A DNA stretch of 64,000 nt. It comes from Saprospiraceae bacterium. Lineage in GTDB: Bacteria > Bacteroidota > Bacteroidia > Chitinophagales > Saprospiraceae. Where the stretch lies: assembly GCA_020629035.1 (NCBI GenBank), contig JAHDEC010000008.1, forward strand, positions 1 to 64,000, read 5' to 3'. A program made the position numbers and the translations under genes. Shown here one piece after another: positions 9,067 to 17,555 of this stretch. The notes under the pieces were generated by a model. The model was not told the DNA's origin, made no database searches, and saw only the letters and a program-made list of their open reading frames with translations. Each line of letters opens with the position of its first letter. Within the stretch, counting starts at the first letter, position 1.

Positions 9067-10647
9067 ATGGCAAATTTTTTAATAGACAGCGTTAAAACTG
9101 TCATCACTAACGCTGTAGTAGACAAAGCTGCTAGTTTCATTGGCATCGAAGGCAGAACAGCAACCAACTTAATTAAAACATTCCTACCAGCATTAATTGG
9201 GGGAGTAGCACACAAAGGAAGAAATTCTTCTGGTGCAGGAGATTTAATGGATATGATCAGCAAAGGAGGCTTTGGTGATAATAGCATTAGCGACTTAGCA
9301 GGTATATTCTCTGACAAGTCAAAATCTGAAAGCTTCATGAAAAGCGGAAGCGATGTACTTGGAGGTATTTTTGGAAACAGACAAGATGGAATTCTTGAAA
9401 CATTAATGAAAGGTGGAGGCGTTAAGAAAGGAGTGGCTTCATCACTTATGAGTTTCCTTGCTCCTATTGTATTAAGTAAGATAGGTAGTGTAATCAAAAA
9501 CAAAGGATTAGATGCAATCGGCTTAAGTAAGTATTTAGGCGAGCAAAAATCAAGCTACGCAAGCTTAGTTCCTGGTAACATGTTTAGTGAATCTACCGGA
9601 GCAGCTGCTTCAGCAAGCTCTGCAGCTTCCACAGGTGGTGGAAAGTCTGGCGGTGGAGGATTTTTAAAGTGGTTATTACCATTGGCAATAATTGGTGGTC
9701 TTGCATACTTCCTAACTAAGGGAGGTTGTAACGGAACAGAAACTGCTGGTACGACAGATGTAAAAACTGAAAGCCACGAAGGACATGACCATGCTTCACA
9801 CGAAGGACATGATCATGGATCTCATGAAGGTCACGATCATGGATCACATGAAGGACACAATCATGGAACAAAAACAACTGCTACATCAGCTGGATCTGCG
9901 GCTACTGCTGCTGCTTCATTCACAATGAATGCTGCTGGTGATATTATGGGTGCAGATGGAAAAATAGCTCACAAAGCTGGTTCTTTCTCTATTGATGATA
10001 GCGGAAATCTTGTAGACATGGCTGGAAATGTAATTTCAAAAGCTGGACAGTTTGGAGACAAGATGTTGGAAGGCTTAAGAAAAACGTACGGAAAGCTTAC
10101 GGGTACAAAATATATGGTTGATGCAAGTGGAAACCTTGTGGATGGATCAGGAAAAGTACTTTATAAGAAAGGTGAGTTTATGGAAAAAGATGGTTATTTC
10201 GTTGATAAAGATGGAAACCGTTTAGGTAAAATCTTAAAGAAAATAGGAGAAATGATTAATAAAGCGGTAGGAGCTGCAGGTGATGCAGCTAAAGATGCTA
10301 GTGCTGCTGTAGGAGCTGCTGCTGCGGGTGCTGCAGGTAAATTCACTTCATTGTTTGCTGATATGGTAGCAAAGAAAGAAGGTGCTGAAAGCAACTACTC
10401 TTTATCTGATATCAAATTTAATGAGGAGAATCACAGAATTACCAGCTTCTCAAAAGGAGAGGTAGAAGGTTTAGCTGCTGCTTTAAAAGCTAATCCAGAT
10501 GGTAAAGTTGTAGTAAGTGGATCTACTAAAGATCGTGCGAAAGTAGTTAGAGATATGTTAGTTACACTTGGTGTAAAAGCTAATCAAATCTCTGCTAAGA
10601 AAGGAGCAGATTTTGATGCAAATAAGATTGATATTTCTGTAGAATAA
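9067..10647 (+). CDS. DUF937-type protein with membrane helix, His-rich repeats and OmpA-like tail
   Basis: This 526-residue protein has a modular build. Residues 1-170 are alpha-helical and match the DUF937 type (ATNLIKTFLPALIGGV and Gly-rich segments). A low-complexity Ser/Gly linker leads into one membrane helix (about residues 199-217, WLLPLAIIGGLAYFL) and a Cys. Then come four perfect 8-residue histidine repeats (236-267). Two copies of a DxxGNLVD-type motif follow (about 315-340 and 355-385), and an Ala-rich helix after that. Residues about 440-526 resemble an OmpA-like domain (LKANPDGKVVVSG, VRDMLVTLGVKANQIS), but the central TDxxG...N..LS peptidoglycan-binding part is missing. The His repeats suggest metal binding. 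The overall role is unknown. A terminator follows at 10672. Confidence 0.7.
   Translation: MANFLIDSVKTVITNAVVDKAASFIGIEGRTATNLIKTFLPALIGGVAHKGRNSSGAGDLMDMISKGGFGDNSISDLAGIFSDKSKSESFMKSGSDVLGGIFGNRQDGILETLMKGGGVKKGVASSLMSFLAPIVLSKIGSVIKNKGLDAIGLSKYLGEQKSSYASLVPGNMFSESTGAAASASSAASTGGGKSGGGGFLKWLLPLAIIGGLAYFLTKGGCNGTETAGTTDVKTESHEGHDHASHEGHDHGSHEGHDHGSHEGHNHGTKTTATSAGSAATAAASFTMNAAGDIMGADGKIAHKAGSFSIDDSGNLVDMAGNVISKAGQFGDKMLEGLRKTYGKLTGTKYMVDASGNLVDGSGKVLYKKGEFMEKDGYFVDKDGNRLGKILKKIGEMINKAVGAAGDAAKDASAAVGAAAAGAAGKFTSLFADMVAKKEGAESNYSLSDIKFNEENHRITSFSKGEVEGLAAALKANPDGKVVVSGSTKDRAKVVRDMLVTLGVKANQISAKKGADFDANKIDISVE
9772..9867 (+). repeat. Four in-frame 24-bp repeats encoding SHEGHDHG
   Basis: Four tandem 24-bp units encode SHEGHDHA, SHEGHDHG, SHEGHDHG and SHEGHNHG. 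The units differ at synonymous positions (gaa gga against gaa ggt, cac against cat), so they are not a fresh slippage product and have been held at protein level. Histidine every second or third residue is typical of Zn, Ni or Cu binding segments. Confidence 0.95.
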
Positions 10648-10671
10648 GAAATAAGTCAATTTGAAAATATG

Positions 10672-10704
10672 AACGAGTTCAGTGAAAACTGAGCTCGTTT
10701 TTTT
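10672..10704 (+). terminator. Rho-independent terminator after the DUF937 gene
   Basis: The left arm AACGAGTTCAGT and right arm ACTGAGCTCGTT form a 12-bp stem with one G.T pair and a short A-rich loop. A run of seven T follows. It lies 25 bases after the stop codon of the gene at 9067-10647 and ends that transcript. Confidence 0.85.
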
Positions 10705-10755
10705 ATGTGTAATCTTGTTTAAAGGGACTAGCTAAGAAGATTTCCACCACTTAGT

Positions 10756-11232
10756 TTAAATCCACTCTGTATGGTAACTTTTTTGAGATTCATCATCCTT
10801 AAGCTTATAGGTATGTGCGCCAAAATAATCTCGTTGGGCTTGGATTAGATTGGCTGAGCCATCAGCTGTATTTAGACCATGGAAATAGTTTAGGGATTCT
10901 AGAAAGCACGGGATATGTAATTGGCTGTTTATACATTTAGTCGCTACAGCTTGTACGTCAGCATGACTTTTTTTAATGATCGAACTCCATGGTTCACTAA
11001 ATATGATTTTACTATCCTTCTTTATGGTTTCTACTAGGCTTTTCATAAGGTCTGATTTGATGATACACCCCTCTGTCCATATCCTTGCAATTTCACTTAA
11101 ATCCACTTCCCAATGGTTTTGATTGGATACTCTCTCAATCAGGGAGAAACCTTGGTGATGGTTTATAATTCGACTAAATTGATAGGCGCTTTTTAATGCT
11201 GAAATGCTGATATCATTCCCCTTCTTTTCCAG
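10756..11232 (-). pseudogene. Remnant of 6-phosphogluconate dehydrogenase (C-terminal third)
   Basis: The open frame of 158 codons matches only the C-terminal all-helical domain of 6-phosphogluconate dehydrogenase. Recognisable blocks are DLSEIARIWTEGCIIKSD, the hinge region FLESLNYFHGL, the family signature ANLIQAQRDYFGAHTY and the terminal HTEW. The frame is closed upstream by an in-frame TAA at 11233-11235. No ATG lies in the fragment, and the NADP-binding and catalytic parts (about 300 residues in the intact enzyme) are absent from the flanking DNA. Codons still look protein-like, so the decay is fairly recent or the fragment is slowly eroding. The downstream region 11236-11357 shows no further match. 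Confidence 0.85.
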
Positions 11233-11357
11233 TTAGAAATGCCTTGATGCATGAACCCTCTGTTCTTTAAAGAAGGAGAGATATCTAGCGAAAAGAGCTG
11301 CTGGAATCATAGTGGTAAAATGTATGGGCCAACATTTCTATTGACCCATATAAAGTT

Positions 11358-11708
11358 TTAGAATGGTGATTCATTCTTTTTTGACATTTTGAAGAATTCA
11401 TTGGCAATCACTTCTGTGTAATATCGTTTATTGCCTTCTTTGTCCTCAGATTGGCTGTATTTAAGTTTGCCTTTTAAAGCTACCGTCTCACCTTTACTTA
11501 ATATTTGCTCCATATTTTCTGCAAGTTTACCCCAGGCAGTTATGTTGTGCCATTGGGTTTCTTCTACTTTTTCGCCGGCGGCGTTTTTGTAATAATCGTT
11601 GGTAGCTAAGGTAAATTTGGCTAGTTTTTTACCAGAATCTAGTTCTTTAAATTCGATATCTTTTCCAAGATTTCCAATAAGTTGTACACTGTTTTTAATG
11701 GTGTTCAT
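11358..11708 (-). CDS. ssb: Single-stranded DNA-binding protein
   Basis: This is a 116-residue OB-fold SSB. It opens with NSVQLIGNLGKDIEFKEL and continues with KLAKFTLATNDYY, QWHNITAWGKLAENM and GETVALKGKLKY, all standard SSB blocks. The short acidic tip that binds partner proteins (usually DDIPF) is reduced to a C-terminal ESPF. This is the short version often found as a second ssb copy in Bacteroidota. The ATG at 11708 gives the usual start; an upstream ATG at 11750 would add 14 hydrophobic residues with no SSB match. It may be an accessory copy, since the main genomic ssb normally has a longer linker. Confidence 0.9.
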   Translation of the reverse strand: MNTIKNSVQLIGNLGKDIEFKELDSGKKLAKFTLATNDYYKNAAGEKVEETQWHNITAWGKLAENMEQILSKGETVALKGKLKYSQSEDKEGNKRYYTEVIANEFFKMSKKNESPF

Positions 11709-12058
11709 AATGATAATAATTTGTAATGCTAAGAGCATCAGGTTAAACAAAATATTGAGCCAATAACTTAAAGAGTAAGCATTGACTCGATAAAATAAAT
11801 TCTAATTGATATTTACCAATCTTTGGATTTGATGGGTAATGCTTAATTGAAAAGCTGGGTGCTTATTTTGGGATAAAGTTGGGCTATTGTTTGCCTAAAT
11901 TCCAAATTTTATCAGTAAACTAACGGTTATAAACGTTTATTACGATTATAAGAAGCTTAAATCTAATCCTAGTAATCTTACCTTACAGCACACAAGGAAA
12001 AAATGTCAACTTGAATAAATACTCTCTTATTAATAACTTCACAATAAAATTTATAAAT
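11709..12058. other. Intergenic region between divergent ssb and secreted-protein genes
   Basis: This 350-base AT-rich gap should carry both divergent promoters. On the minus strand an imperfect TATTTTG box lies about 35 bases upstream of the ssb start. I see no RNA gene, convincing hairpin or small ORF. The long hydrophilic N-terminal extensions that could be drawn into it from either side look spurious. Confidence 0.5.
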
Positions 12059-13303
12059 ATGATTAAATTTTATCTTAAACTAATTTTCATATTATTACCT
12101 ATATCAATTCTGTCTCAAGTCACAAGTGAACAAGTCCTATATGACTATCAAATTGCCTATTGCGTGGGTTCTTCGAATTCTACTGCTTGGATAGGCGAAG
12201 AAGTTGTAATAATGATTGAAGGGGAAACTGCGTCTGAAAGAGATTCAACAATAATGGATACAATGGTTAAGACATTTGAAAATATCATTTCTAAATACGA
12301 AGAACTTACTGGATTAAATAACCTTCCGATTGCATCATCTTATGACAACAAACCGGTTATTGAAGTTGTAATAGACAATTGCGGAGCCGGAGGTTTGGCT
12401 TCCCATGGGGTTTTAGGAATGTCGACTGGGAAATATTTTCTTGATGAATATTACGATCTTGTTAATCAAGGCATTAATTCAGTACCCCAAGTCTTTTTAT
12501 ATGAATTAAATAGAAATTTTTGGCAAGCAGGAATGGATGGTTTTAATGGGAAATTTGATTGGGCGATGAATGAAGAACCCCAAAACTACGGTTGGTGGAC
12601 CGTAGGAATGAATAATGCTCAAGCATACATAATTCCAAAATCATTGAATATTGGAATGTACTACTTCGGAAATGACTTGAATTATTGGGAGACTAGGATG
12701 GTAGGTGAATTAGAAGATTACATGAATGATTCTCAATATGATTTTGATTTTGGATGGAGACAATCTCTAATGCCTTGGCACAATACAGAGAGTATTAATG
12801 ATTTAATGAGTGGTCTTATAATATATTCGTACAATAATTTTGGAGGAGAAAGTTGGATAAAAGGTTTTTATGAACACATTCAAAATAATGATATTCCTAA
12901 CAGAAGTGGTGTGTTTGCATATCAAGAATGTAGAGATAACATTTATAAAATTTGGAGTTATGCGGCAAATGAAGATTTAATATCTTTTTTTGAAAATGAC
13001 CTTCGTTGGATAATTACTCCTGAAGCAAAAAGTTGCGTAACTGATCATGTAAACACAACAAGTAATGCTGTTAACAAGTCCAAAACGAAAACAGTTTTAT
13101 ACCCCAACCCTACATCTGAAATGATTGTCGTAAAAACTGAATTAAACAAGGCTCGAGTTTTACAAATCTATGATGTACATGGCAAATTGGTTAAACAAAA
13201 CACATTGAATAAATTAAGAAATTCAATTAGTCTAAGTGACTTAGCTAATGGTATTTACTTGTTTAAGATTGAAGATGAAATTTTCAAAATTATTAAAAAC
13301 TAA
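12059..13303 (+). CDS. Exported protein with T9SS sorting domain, function unknown
   Basis: This is a 414-residue protein. The signal peptide (residues 1-20, ending PISILSQ) is followed by a unique globular domain of about 310 residues with many aromatic residues. It ends in a T9SS type A C-terminal domain from about residue 345 (VLYPNPTSEMIVV, VLQIYDVHGKL, LANGIYLFKIE). The segment FLYELNRNFWQAG sits where secreted peptidases of the basic-secretory-protein type have an HExxH helix, but the histidines are missing, so activity as a metalloprotease is not supported. The ATG at 12059 is chosen because it begins a clean signal peptide; the longer frame from 12011 does not. It stands alone. Confidence 0.7.
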   Translation: MIKFYLKLIFILLPISILSQVTSEQVLYDYQIAYCVGSSNSTAWIGEEVVIMIEGETASERDSTIMDTMVKTFENIISKYEELTGLNNLPIASSYDNKPVIEVVIDNCGAGGLASHGVLGMSTGKYFLDEYYDLVNQGINSVPQVFLYELNRNFWQAGMDGFNGKFDWAMNEEPQNYGWWTVGMNNAQAYIIPKSLNIGMYYFGNDLNYWETRMVGELEDYMNDSQYDFDFGWRQSLMPWHNTESINDLMSGLIIYSYNNFGGESWIKGFYEHIQNNDIPNRSGVFAYQECRDNIYKIWSYAANEDLISFFENDLRWIITPEAKSCVTDHVNTTSNAVNKSKTKTVLYPNPTSEMIVVKTELNKARVLQIYDVHGKLVKQNTLNKLRNSISLSDLANGIYLFKIEDEIFKIIKN

Positions 13304-13510
13304 AAGGAGCTGTAACAAGATATATGGGGAAGACTACCCATCAGGGATATTCCTCTCCTTATAATCATACGATAGTTCTAGTTTATTGAAAGCCACTAAA
13401 AATAAATGCCAGACTAATTCATAACATTAGATTTACAAATCCCTTTTTGCTGCAGATAAACAAGCCATAGTTTAGGGATTTCTTTTACGCAGAAATTGTA
13501 TCTTTTCCCA

Positions 13511-14278
13511 ATGAAACAAAAGGACTTAAGCTGGTTTTTGCTCAAGAAGAAAGCCTTCAAACCTTTTAAAGATTTGATAGCCAGCTGCTTTATACCGAAA
13601 GCAAAGCAGGCTAATTATGTGTTCATCATGGGACACATGAGATCAAGATCAACCTTGCTATCTCATATCCTCTGCAACCACCAACAAATAATAGGAATCG
13701 GGGAGACCAATCGAGTATACCGCCAAAGGCTGAATTTTTCCAAACAAGTATTAGCCTGTGTTTACCAAGAACGATCACTTAATGGTTTTAATAAATGGGT
13801 GCTAGACCAGGTCAACCATAATCATAAGACACCGGATATTGATTTGCTCAAGCAATACAAGCTTAAGATTATTCTTCTAGCAAGAAATCCTAAAGCATCA
13901 ATACATAGCATGCTAGAAGCCTTTGGAAATAATACACAAAAAACATTTACCATAGATCATGCATCGAAATATTATCAGGAGCGATTAAGCTTTCTGATAA
14001 AAATAAAAGAACAATGGAATCCGGATGATTTTATTTGTTTAGATGCAGATAGACTAGTTCATGATACAGAAATATGTCTTCAAGAAATTTCTGCATTTCT
14101 ATCACTTGATCAACCACTTTCTAGCAACTATCAAGTGTATAATTATACTGGCAAAAGAGGAGATACCAGTGAAAATATTTTTAAAGGAACCATTCTAAAG
14201 TCACAAAACCTCAAGTCTCCAAACATCCAAAAGGACCTCTCAGAAGAATATAAATTATTTGATCAATTGGTTTCTTGA
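13511..14278 (+). CDS. Sulfotransferase family protein
   Basis: This is a 255-residue P-loop-like sulfotransferase, expected to move sulfate from PAPS to a hydroxyl or amine. The 5'-phosphosulfate loop is GHMRSRSTLL (near residues 37-46). The 3'-phosphate region is ILLARNPKASIHSM, the counterpart of the canonical R-N-P...S motif. A late KRGDTS segment fits the usual C-terminal nucleotide contact. No signal peptide or membrane helix is seen, so it is cytoplasmic, unlike Golgi-type relatives. The acceptor is unknown; neighbours give no pathway. The first ATG in a suitable place is at 13511; the frame upstream to 13496 adds only five residues. Confidence 0.8.
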   Translation: MKQKDLSWFLLKKKAFKPFKDLIASCFIPKAKQANYVFIMGHMRSRSTLLSHILCNHQQIIGIGETNRVYRQRLNFSKQVLACVYQERSLNGFNKWVLDQVNHNHKTPDIDLLKQYKLKIILLARNPKASIHSMLEAFGNNTQKTFTIDHASKYYQERLSFLIKIKEQWNPDDFICLDADRLVHDTEICLQEISAFLSLDQPLSSNYQVYNYTGKRGDTSENIFKGTILKSQNLKSPNIQKDLSEEYKLFDQLVS

Positions 14279-14444
14279 CAACACTTTTTTTAACAGCTTC
14301 CAGCATTAAAATTTGGCAAATAATGAGGGTATAGAATGAAATCTGTGTCTCTTTGGTGTATATATCGCATATTTATTCTTAACATATGTCTTGATTATTT
14401 GATAAAGCCTGAGCCCGATGAACAACACGATTTACAAATCCGAC

Positions 14445-15017
14445 ATGGATAATCTATATAAATGTTTAATAGCAATATTAGTCATCCTATTTCTTAGCGT
14501 CCAACTAATTGGACAAGAAAAAAACAACTTATCCTTAAAGAGCAACTCGATAGAACAAGCAGATAAATTCAATTTTGCAGTGAATGTAGGTTTTCCTTTC
14601 AGCGTCAACGACGTTCCTAATTTTGGATTTCATGTGGGGCTTAGTCCGAAATGGAGAATTAGTCAATATTTTACCATCGAGACTCAGCTCTCATTTACTC
14701 ATTCTCGATTTGATCGAGAAGAACGCACCAATGCACATGATGGAGGACAAACTAATAGCTACAACGCTATCTTCGGGCCTCGATTTTATTTTGCTAATGA
14801 GTCAAAAGATTTTAGGCCTTATGTCCATACATTGATTGGTTATGGTGCGTCGGTAGACAGAGAATATGACGGAGAAGATAAGCTAAATTATGCGACCTAT
14901 GGCTTGTATAGTTTTAGTTTAGGAGCTCATGTAGAATACAAGAAAAAATTCAATATAGGTGCAGCATTAGAAGGTGCATATACAGATATAATAGTTAAAA
15001 TAGGATATTCGTTTTAG
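14445..15017 (+). CDS. Small outer-membrane beta-barrel protein (PorT/OmpA-barrel type)
   Basis: This is a 190-residue protein with a signal peptide (LIAILVILFLSVQLIGQ) followed by alternating hydrophobic/polar strands, such as FNFAVNVGFPFSV, FGFHVGLSPKWRIS, FTIETQLSFTHSRF and SFSLGAHVEYK. The C-terminal strand IIVKIGYSF ends in Phe, the usual outer-membrane insertion signal. It resembles the eight-strand PorT/OM_beta-brl family of Bacteroidota. No ligand can be named. ATG 14418 is an alternative that lengthens the leader by nine residues. It ends before a bidirectional terminator shared with the convergent coiled-coil gene. Confidence 0.8.
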   Translation: MDNLYKCLIAILVILFLSVQLIGQEKNNLSLKSNSIEQADKFNFAVNVGFPFSVNDVPNFGFHVGLSPKWRISQYFTIETQLSFTHSRFDREERTNAHDGGQTNSYNAIFGPRFYFANESKDFRPYVHTLIGYGASVDREYDGEDKLNYATYGLYSFSLGAHVEYKKKFNIGAALEGAYTDIIVKIGYSF

Positions 15018-15044
15018 TCAATTTATTGTAAGCATTTACTTAAT

Positions 15045-15078
15045 AAAAAACTCCAAGCTAATCACTTGGAGTTTTTTT
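15045..15078. terminator. Bidirectional terminator between convergent genes
   Basis: A perfect 13-bp stem, AAAAAACTCCAAG against CTTGGAGTTTTTT, with a seven-base loop, is flanked by A and T runs on both sides. It works as an intrinsic terminator for the barrel gene ending at 15017 and for the minus-strand gene ending at 15083. Confidence 0.88.
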
Positions 15079-15082
15079 ATGG

Positions 15083-15934
15083 TTAGTTCTTAACTGCCTT
15101 CATATCCATTTGTTCCAGTAGTTTGTGATACTGGTTATTTACGTTTACAAACTTAGTTTTAAAATCCTTAATGGATTCCATCATTTCCTTCTTAACTAAG
15201 TGATCACCATTTAGTTGTTGCTCTAATTCGACTCGCTTAGAATCTAAAGCAGCATATTTTTCTTTTAGTGAGGCTAATTCGTGATGTGTATCATAGTGCT
15301 TTTGCTCCCAATATTTTACATCCTTTTCAAGCTTGTTTTTATCAGTTTGCAAAAGACGCATACGTTTTTGAGTTTTTGCTAACTCATTTATTTCGCTTGT
15401 CTGCTTACTAAGTTTATCGTTTAGACGGGTGATAGAAGCTTTTGATTCTTCAATGCTGTGCTCATACGAAGCCAGTTGCTTTTCTAATTTAGCTTTGATT
15501 GGTTTCCAGTTTTTACTATCATGTAAATCTATATCGTAGCGCTCTTTTAACTTATTGATTTCGTTTTTCTGTAGCTCTATTTTGTCTACATTACGGAGTA
15601 ATTCATTTTCTAGTTGGAGTATTTTCTTTGCTTGCTCTTCAGAGTTAGCAGTATAATCCTGTAGGGCTTTTTTGTCCGCTAATTGCTCCTCTTTAGTTTT
15701 GAGTTCTAAGCTTTCATACTTTTGTTGCCACTCCTCTGATTTTCCCTGCCATTTTTTAATATGCTTATCTTGTTTCTTAACTTCTTTATCCAGCTTGCTT
15801 AGCTTTTTTTGAAGTTCGTTATTTGATTTTTTTAGACCAATGCCGTTTTTATCTAAAACAGATTTAGCAATCAAATAAGTAATCAATGCGCTGGCTAGAA
15901 CAGCAAGGATGAGAAATGTTAGCGTAATCGTCAT
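15083..15934 (-). CDS. Membrane-anchored coiled-coil protein
   Basis: This is a 283-residue protein with one N-terminal membrane helix (residues 4-24, FLILAVLASALITYLIAK). After it comes an almost uninterrupted charged coiled coil rich in Lys, Glu and Gln (about 35-270). It has no enzymatic motif. The build (an N-terminal anchor, then a coiled coil projecting into the cytoplasm) resembles RmuC or DivIVA-like scaffolds, but the RmuC nuclease-like domain is absent. A role in envelope or nucleoid organisation would be a guess. A 7-bp inverted repeat lies 19 bases upstream of its ATG. It is a single-gene unit. Confidence 0.75.
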   Translation of the reverse strand: MTITLTFLILAVLASALITYLIAKSVLDKNGIGLKKSNNELQKKLSKLDKEVKKQDKHIKKWQGKSEEWQQKYESLELKTKEEQLADKKALQDYTANSEEQAKKILQLENELLRNVDKIELQKNEINKLKERYDIDLHDSKNWKPIKAKLEKQLASYEHSIEESKASITRLNDKLSKQTSEINELAKTQKRMRLLQTDKNKLEKDVKYWEQKHYDTHHELASLKEKYAALDSKRVELEQQLNGDHLVKKEMMESIKDFKTKFVNVNNQYHKLLEQMDMKAVKN

Positions 15935-15952
15935 ATGATATTTGTATTAATG

Positions 15953-15968
15953 GTTTGTGCACACAAAC
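15953..15968. promoter_or_regulatory. Inverted repeat upstream of the coiled-coil gene
   Basis: GTTTGTG and CACAAAC form a perfect 7-bp inverted repeat with a two-base centre, 19 bases upstream of the ATG at 15934. The size and spacing fit a dimeric-regulator operator. No cognate regulator can be named, and chance occurrence is possible. Confidence 0.35.
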
Positions 15969-16039
15969 TTAAGACGCAACAAAGCTATCAAAGTGACGGA
16001 AAAAGATTATAAATTTTCCTACTATGTTAGGTATAAAGC

Positions 16040-16756
16040 TTACTGCTTGACAACAGGGACAGAAAACTGGTCATTTTCTATAAAATAGATTCCTGGTTTC
16101 CACGCTTCTGTATTAATAATGGTTTTGTCCAATGTTGTTTCTTGTCCAATTAAATTCCCCTTTATATCAAATATATTAAAGCTTACAGGATTGTTGGCTT
16201 CATGAGAAATAGTTAAAGATTCTGTACATGGATTTGGATACATTGAGAATCCTGGAACAGGATGCTCGTCCGTATTTGAAGATGTATCATTGTTTGAACC
16301 AAATGTGGCCCCTTTGCTAACAAATGACCCAGTGCCATTAGGCTCTCTTGCAAAGGCCTTATTTATTTCCTGCACCCCAAATTCGAGGTTTTCGAAAGGA
16401 ATAGTATCCTGACCAGATAAGGCTAAAGTTTCGCCATCTTTGGATAATTTAAAACTAGCATGCAAATCGCCTTGACTACCATCTTCGTCTGCCCAAATGA
16501 TTAAATAACCATTCCCTGCGATGCTGGTTCCTTCCGCAAATTCCCACTTTCCAGGATTATCTGGATTGTCAGAGAGAAAGTAGCCAGATAAATCTACCGC
16601 CTCATTGCCATTATTATATAATTCAATCCAATCATCAAACTCTCCGTTTTCATCAGAAGCAGTGCTCACATTAGAAGCAACAATTTCATTTATAACAACT
16701 TGGGAAGACAGATTGAAAAAGCTCAATAGACTCACTATGATTAGTATATATCTCAT
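16040..16756 (-). CDS. T9SS-secreted lamin-tail-domain protein
   Basis: This is a 238-residue exported protein. The signal peptide (ending LSSQ) is followed by a lamin tail domain at residues 20-130. The domain begins VVINEIVASN and includes the typical DWIELYNNG, VDLSGYFLSD and GNGYLIIWADE strands. A T9SS type A sorting domain follows from residue 165 (PGFSMYPNPCTESLTI, ending PGIYFIEN). Lamin-tail domains in Bacteroidota are surface beta-sandwich modules, often on nucleases or polysaccharide-active proteins; here no catalytic domain is attached. A TATATTTG promoter-like box lies about 30 bases upstream. It has no obvious operon partner. Confidence 0.87.
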   Translation of the reverse strand: MRYILIIVSLLSFFNLSSQVVINEIVASNVSTASDENGEFDDWIELYNNGNEAVDLSGYFLSDNPDNPGKWEFAEGTSIAGNGYLIIWADEDGSQGDLHASFKLSKDGETLALSGQDTIPFENLEFGVQEINKAFAREPNGTGSFVSKGATFGSNNDTSSNTDEHPVPGFSMYPNPCTESLTISHEANNPVSFNIFDIKGNLIGQETTLDKTIINTEAWKPGIYFIENDQFSVPVVKQ

Positions 16757-16787
16757 AATCTTTATTTAGAAGTGGTTTTAATTTGCG

Positions 16788-16795
16788 CAAATATA
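16788..16795 (-). promoter_or_regulatory. Bacteroidota-type -7 box (TATATTTG)
   Basis: On the minus strand this reads TATATTTG, an exact TAnnTTTG match 31 bases upstream of the lamin-tail gene start. A clear TTTG at the -33 position is not seen, so it is only half of the consensus promoter. Confidence 0.4.
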
Positions 16796-16964
16796 TGCGA
16801 TAATTTGACCTATTTCAGAAAAATAAAGAATGACTCTGCTAAGAACTAATTCTTAAAAAAGTTAAGATAAAAGGACAAAATCTTAAAAAATTAATAAAAA
16901 TGTCACTTCTGACCCAACCATATCAGATTTCCCAACGATTTATAAGTAGTTAGACAAACAGAAT

Positions 16965-17555
16965 ATGTTATTTAGCCATAAAATAGAAAGTTTGAATCCA
17001 ATAGGTTTCATAAGTAATCAAACGGAAAAACTGTCGCAAGATTCCTTAATTGATTTGCTGAAAAAAGCAGATCAGACAGCCCAACGACTTTTTTACAAAG
17101 AGTACTTTGGGAAAATGATGGGAATTGCGATGAGATATACCGCAGATAAAGATGATGCTCATGCGGTAATTAATACTGCTTTCTACAAAGTGTTCAAATC
17201 TATTCTTAGTTATAAGAATCAAGGAAGTTTTGATGGATGGGTTGCTGTCATTGTTAAGCGGACCGCACTTGATCATTGTAGAAAATCTAAATTTCAATTT
17301 AGAGAATTAGATACAGTTCCTGAAACCAGCCATCAATCGTCTAACCAAGCTTTAAACAATTTGGCAGTTGAAGATATTTATGCTTGTATCCAGCAATTAC
17401 CAGCAGCAAGTAGAACGGTCTTTAACATGTTCGCAATTGAAGGCTATAAGCATGATGAAATTGCTGAAGAACTAAATATTAGTGTTGGTACCTCTAAATG
17501 GCATGTTTCTAATGCAAGAAAGATTTTACAGAACCTTATAAACGAGCTTAAATGA
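16965..17555 (+). CDS. RNA polymerase sigma-70 family factor (ECF type), second copy
   Basis: This is a 196-residue sigma factor. Region 2 covers about residues 25-95: a YKEYFGKMMGIAMRYT start, DDAHAVINTAFYKVFKSI in place of the usual D-A-E-D-V-x-Q-x-x-F helix, then GWVAVIVKRTALDHCRK. Region 4 covers about 135-190, with LPAASRTVFNMFAIEGYKHDEIAEEL and the helix-turn-helix ending SKWHVSNARKIL. Region 2 is slightly degenerate (INTAF for VQDTF). Its stop codon overlaps the start of the next gene by 4 bases (ATGA). This is strong coupling to a partner that carries a membrane helix and a barrel and may act as the regulator. Confidence 0.88.
   Translation: MLFSHKIESLNPIGFISNQTEKLSQDSLIDLLKKADQTAQRLFYKEYFGKMMGIAMRYTADKDDAHAVINTAFYKVFKSILSYKNQGSFDGWVAVIVKRTALDHCRKSKFQFRELDTVPETSHQSSNQALNNLAVEDIYACIQQLPAASRTVFNMFAIEGYKHDEIAEELNISVGTSKWHVSNARKILQNLINELK

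Noticed and set aside
9045-9503. 152-residue minus-strand ORF
   Set aside because: Antisense to the DUF937 gene, low-complexity Pro/Leu-rich and without any start context.
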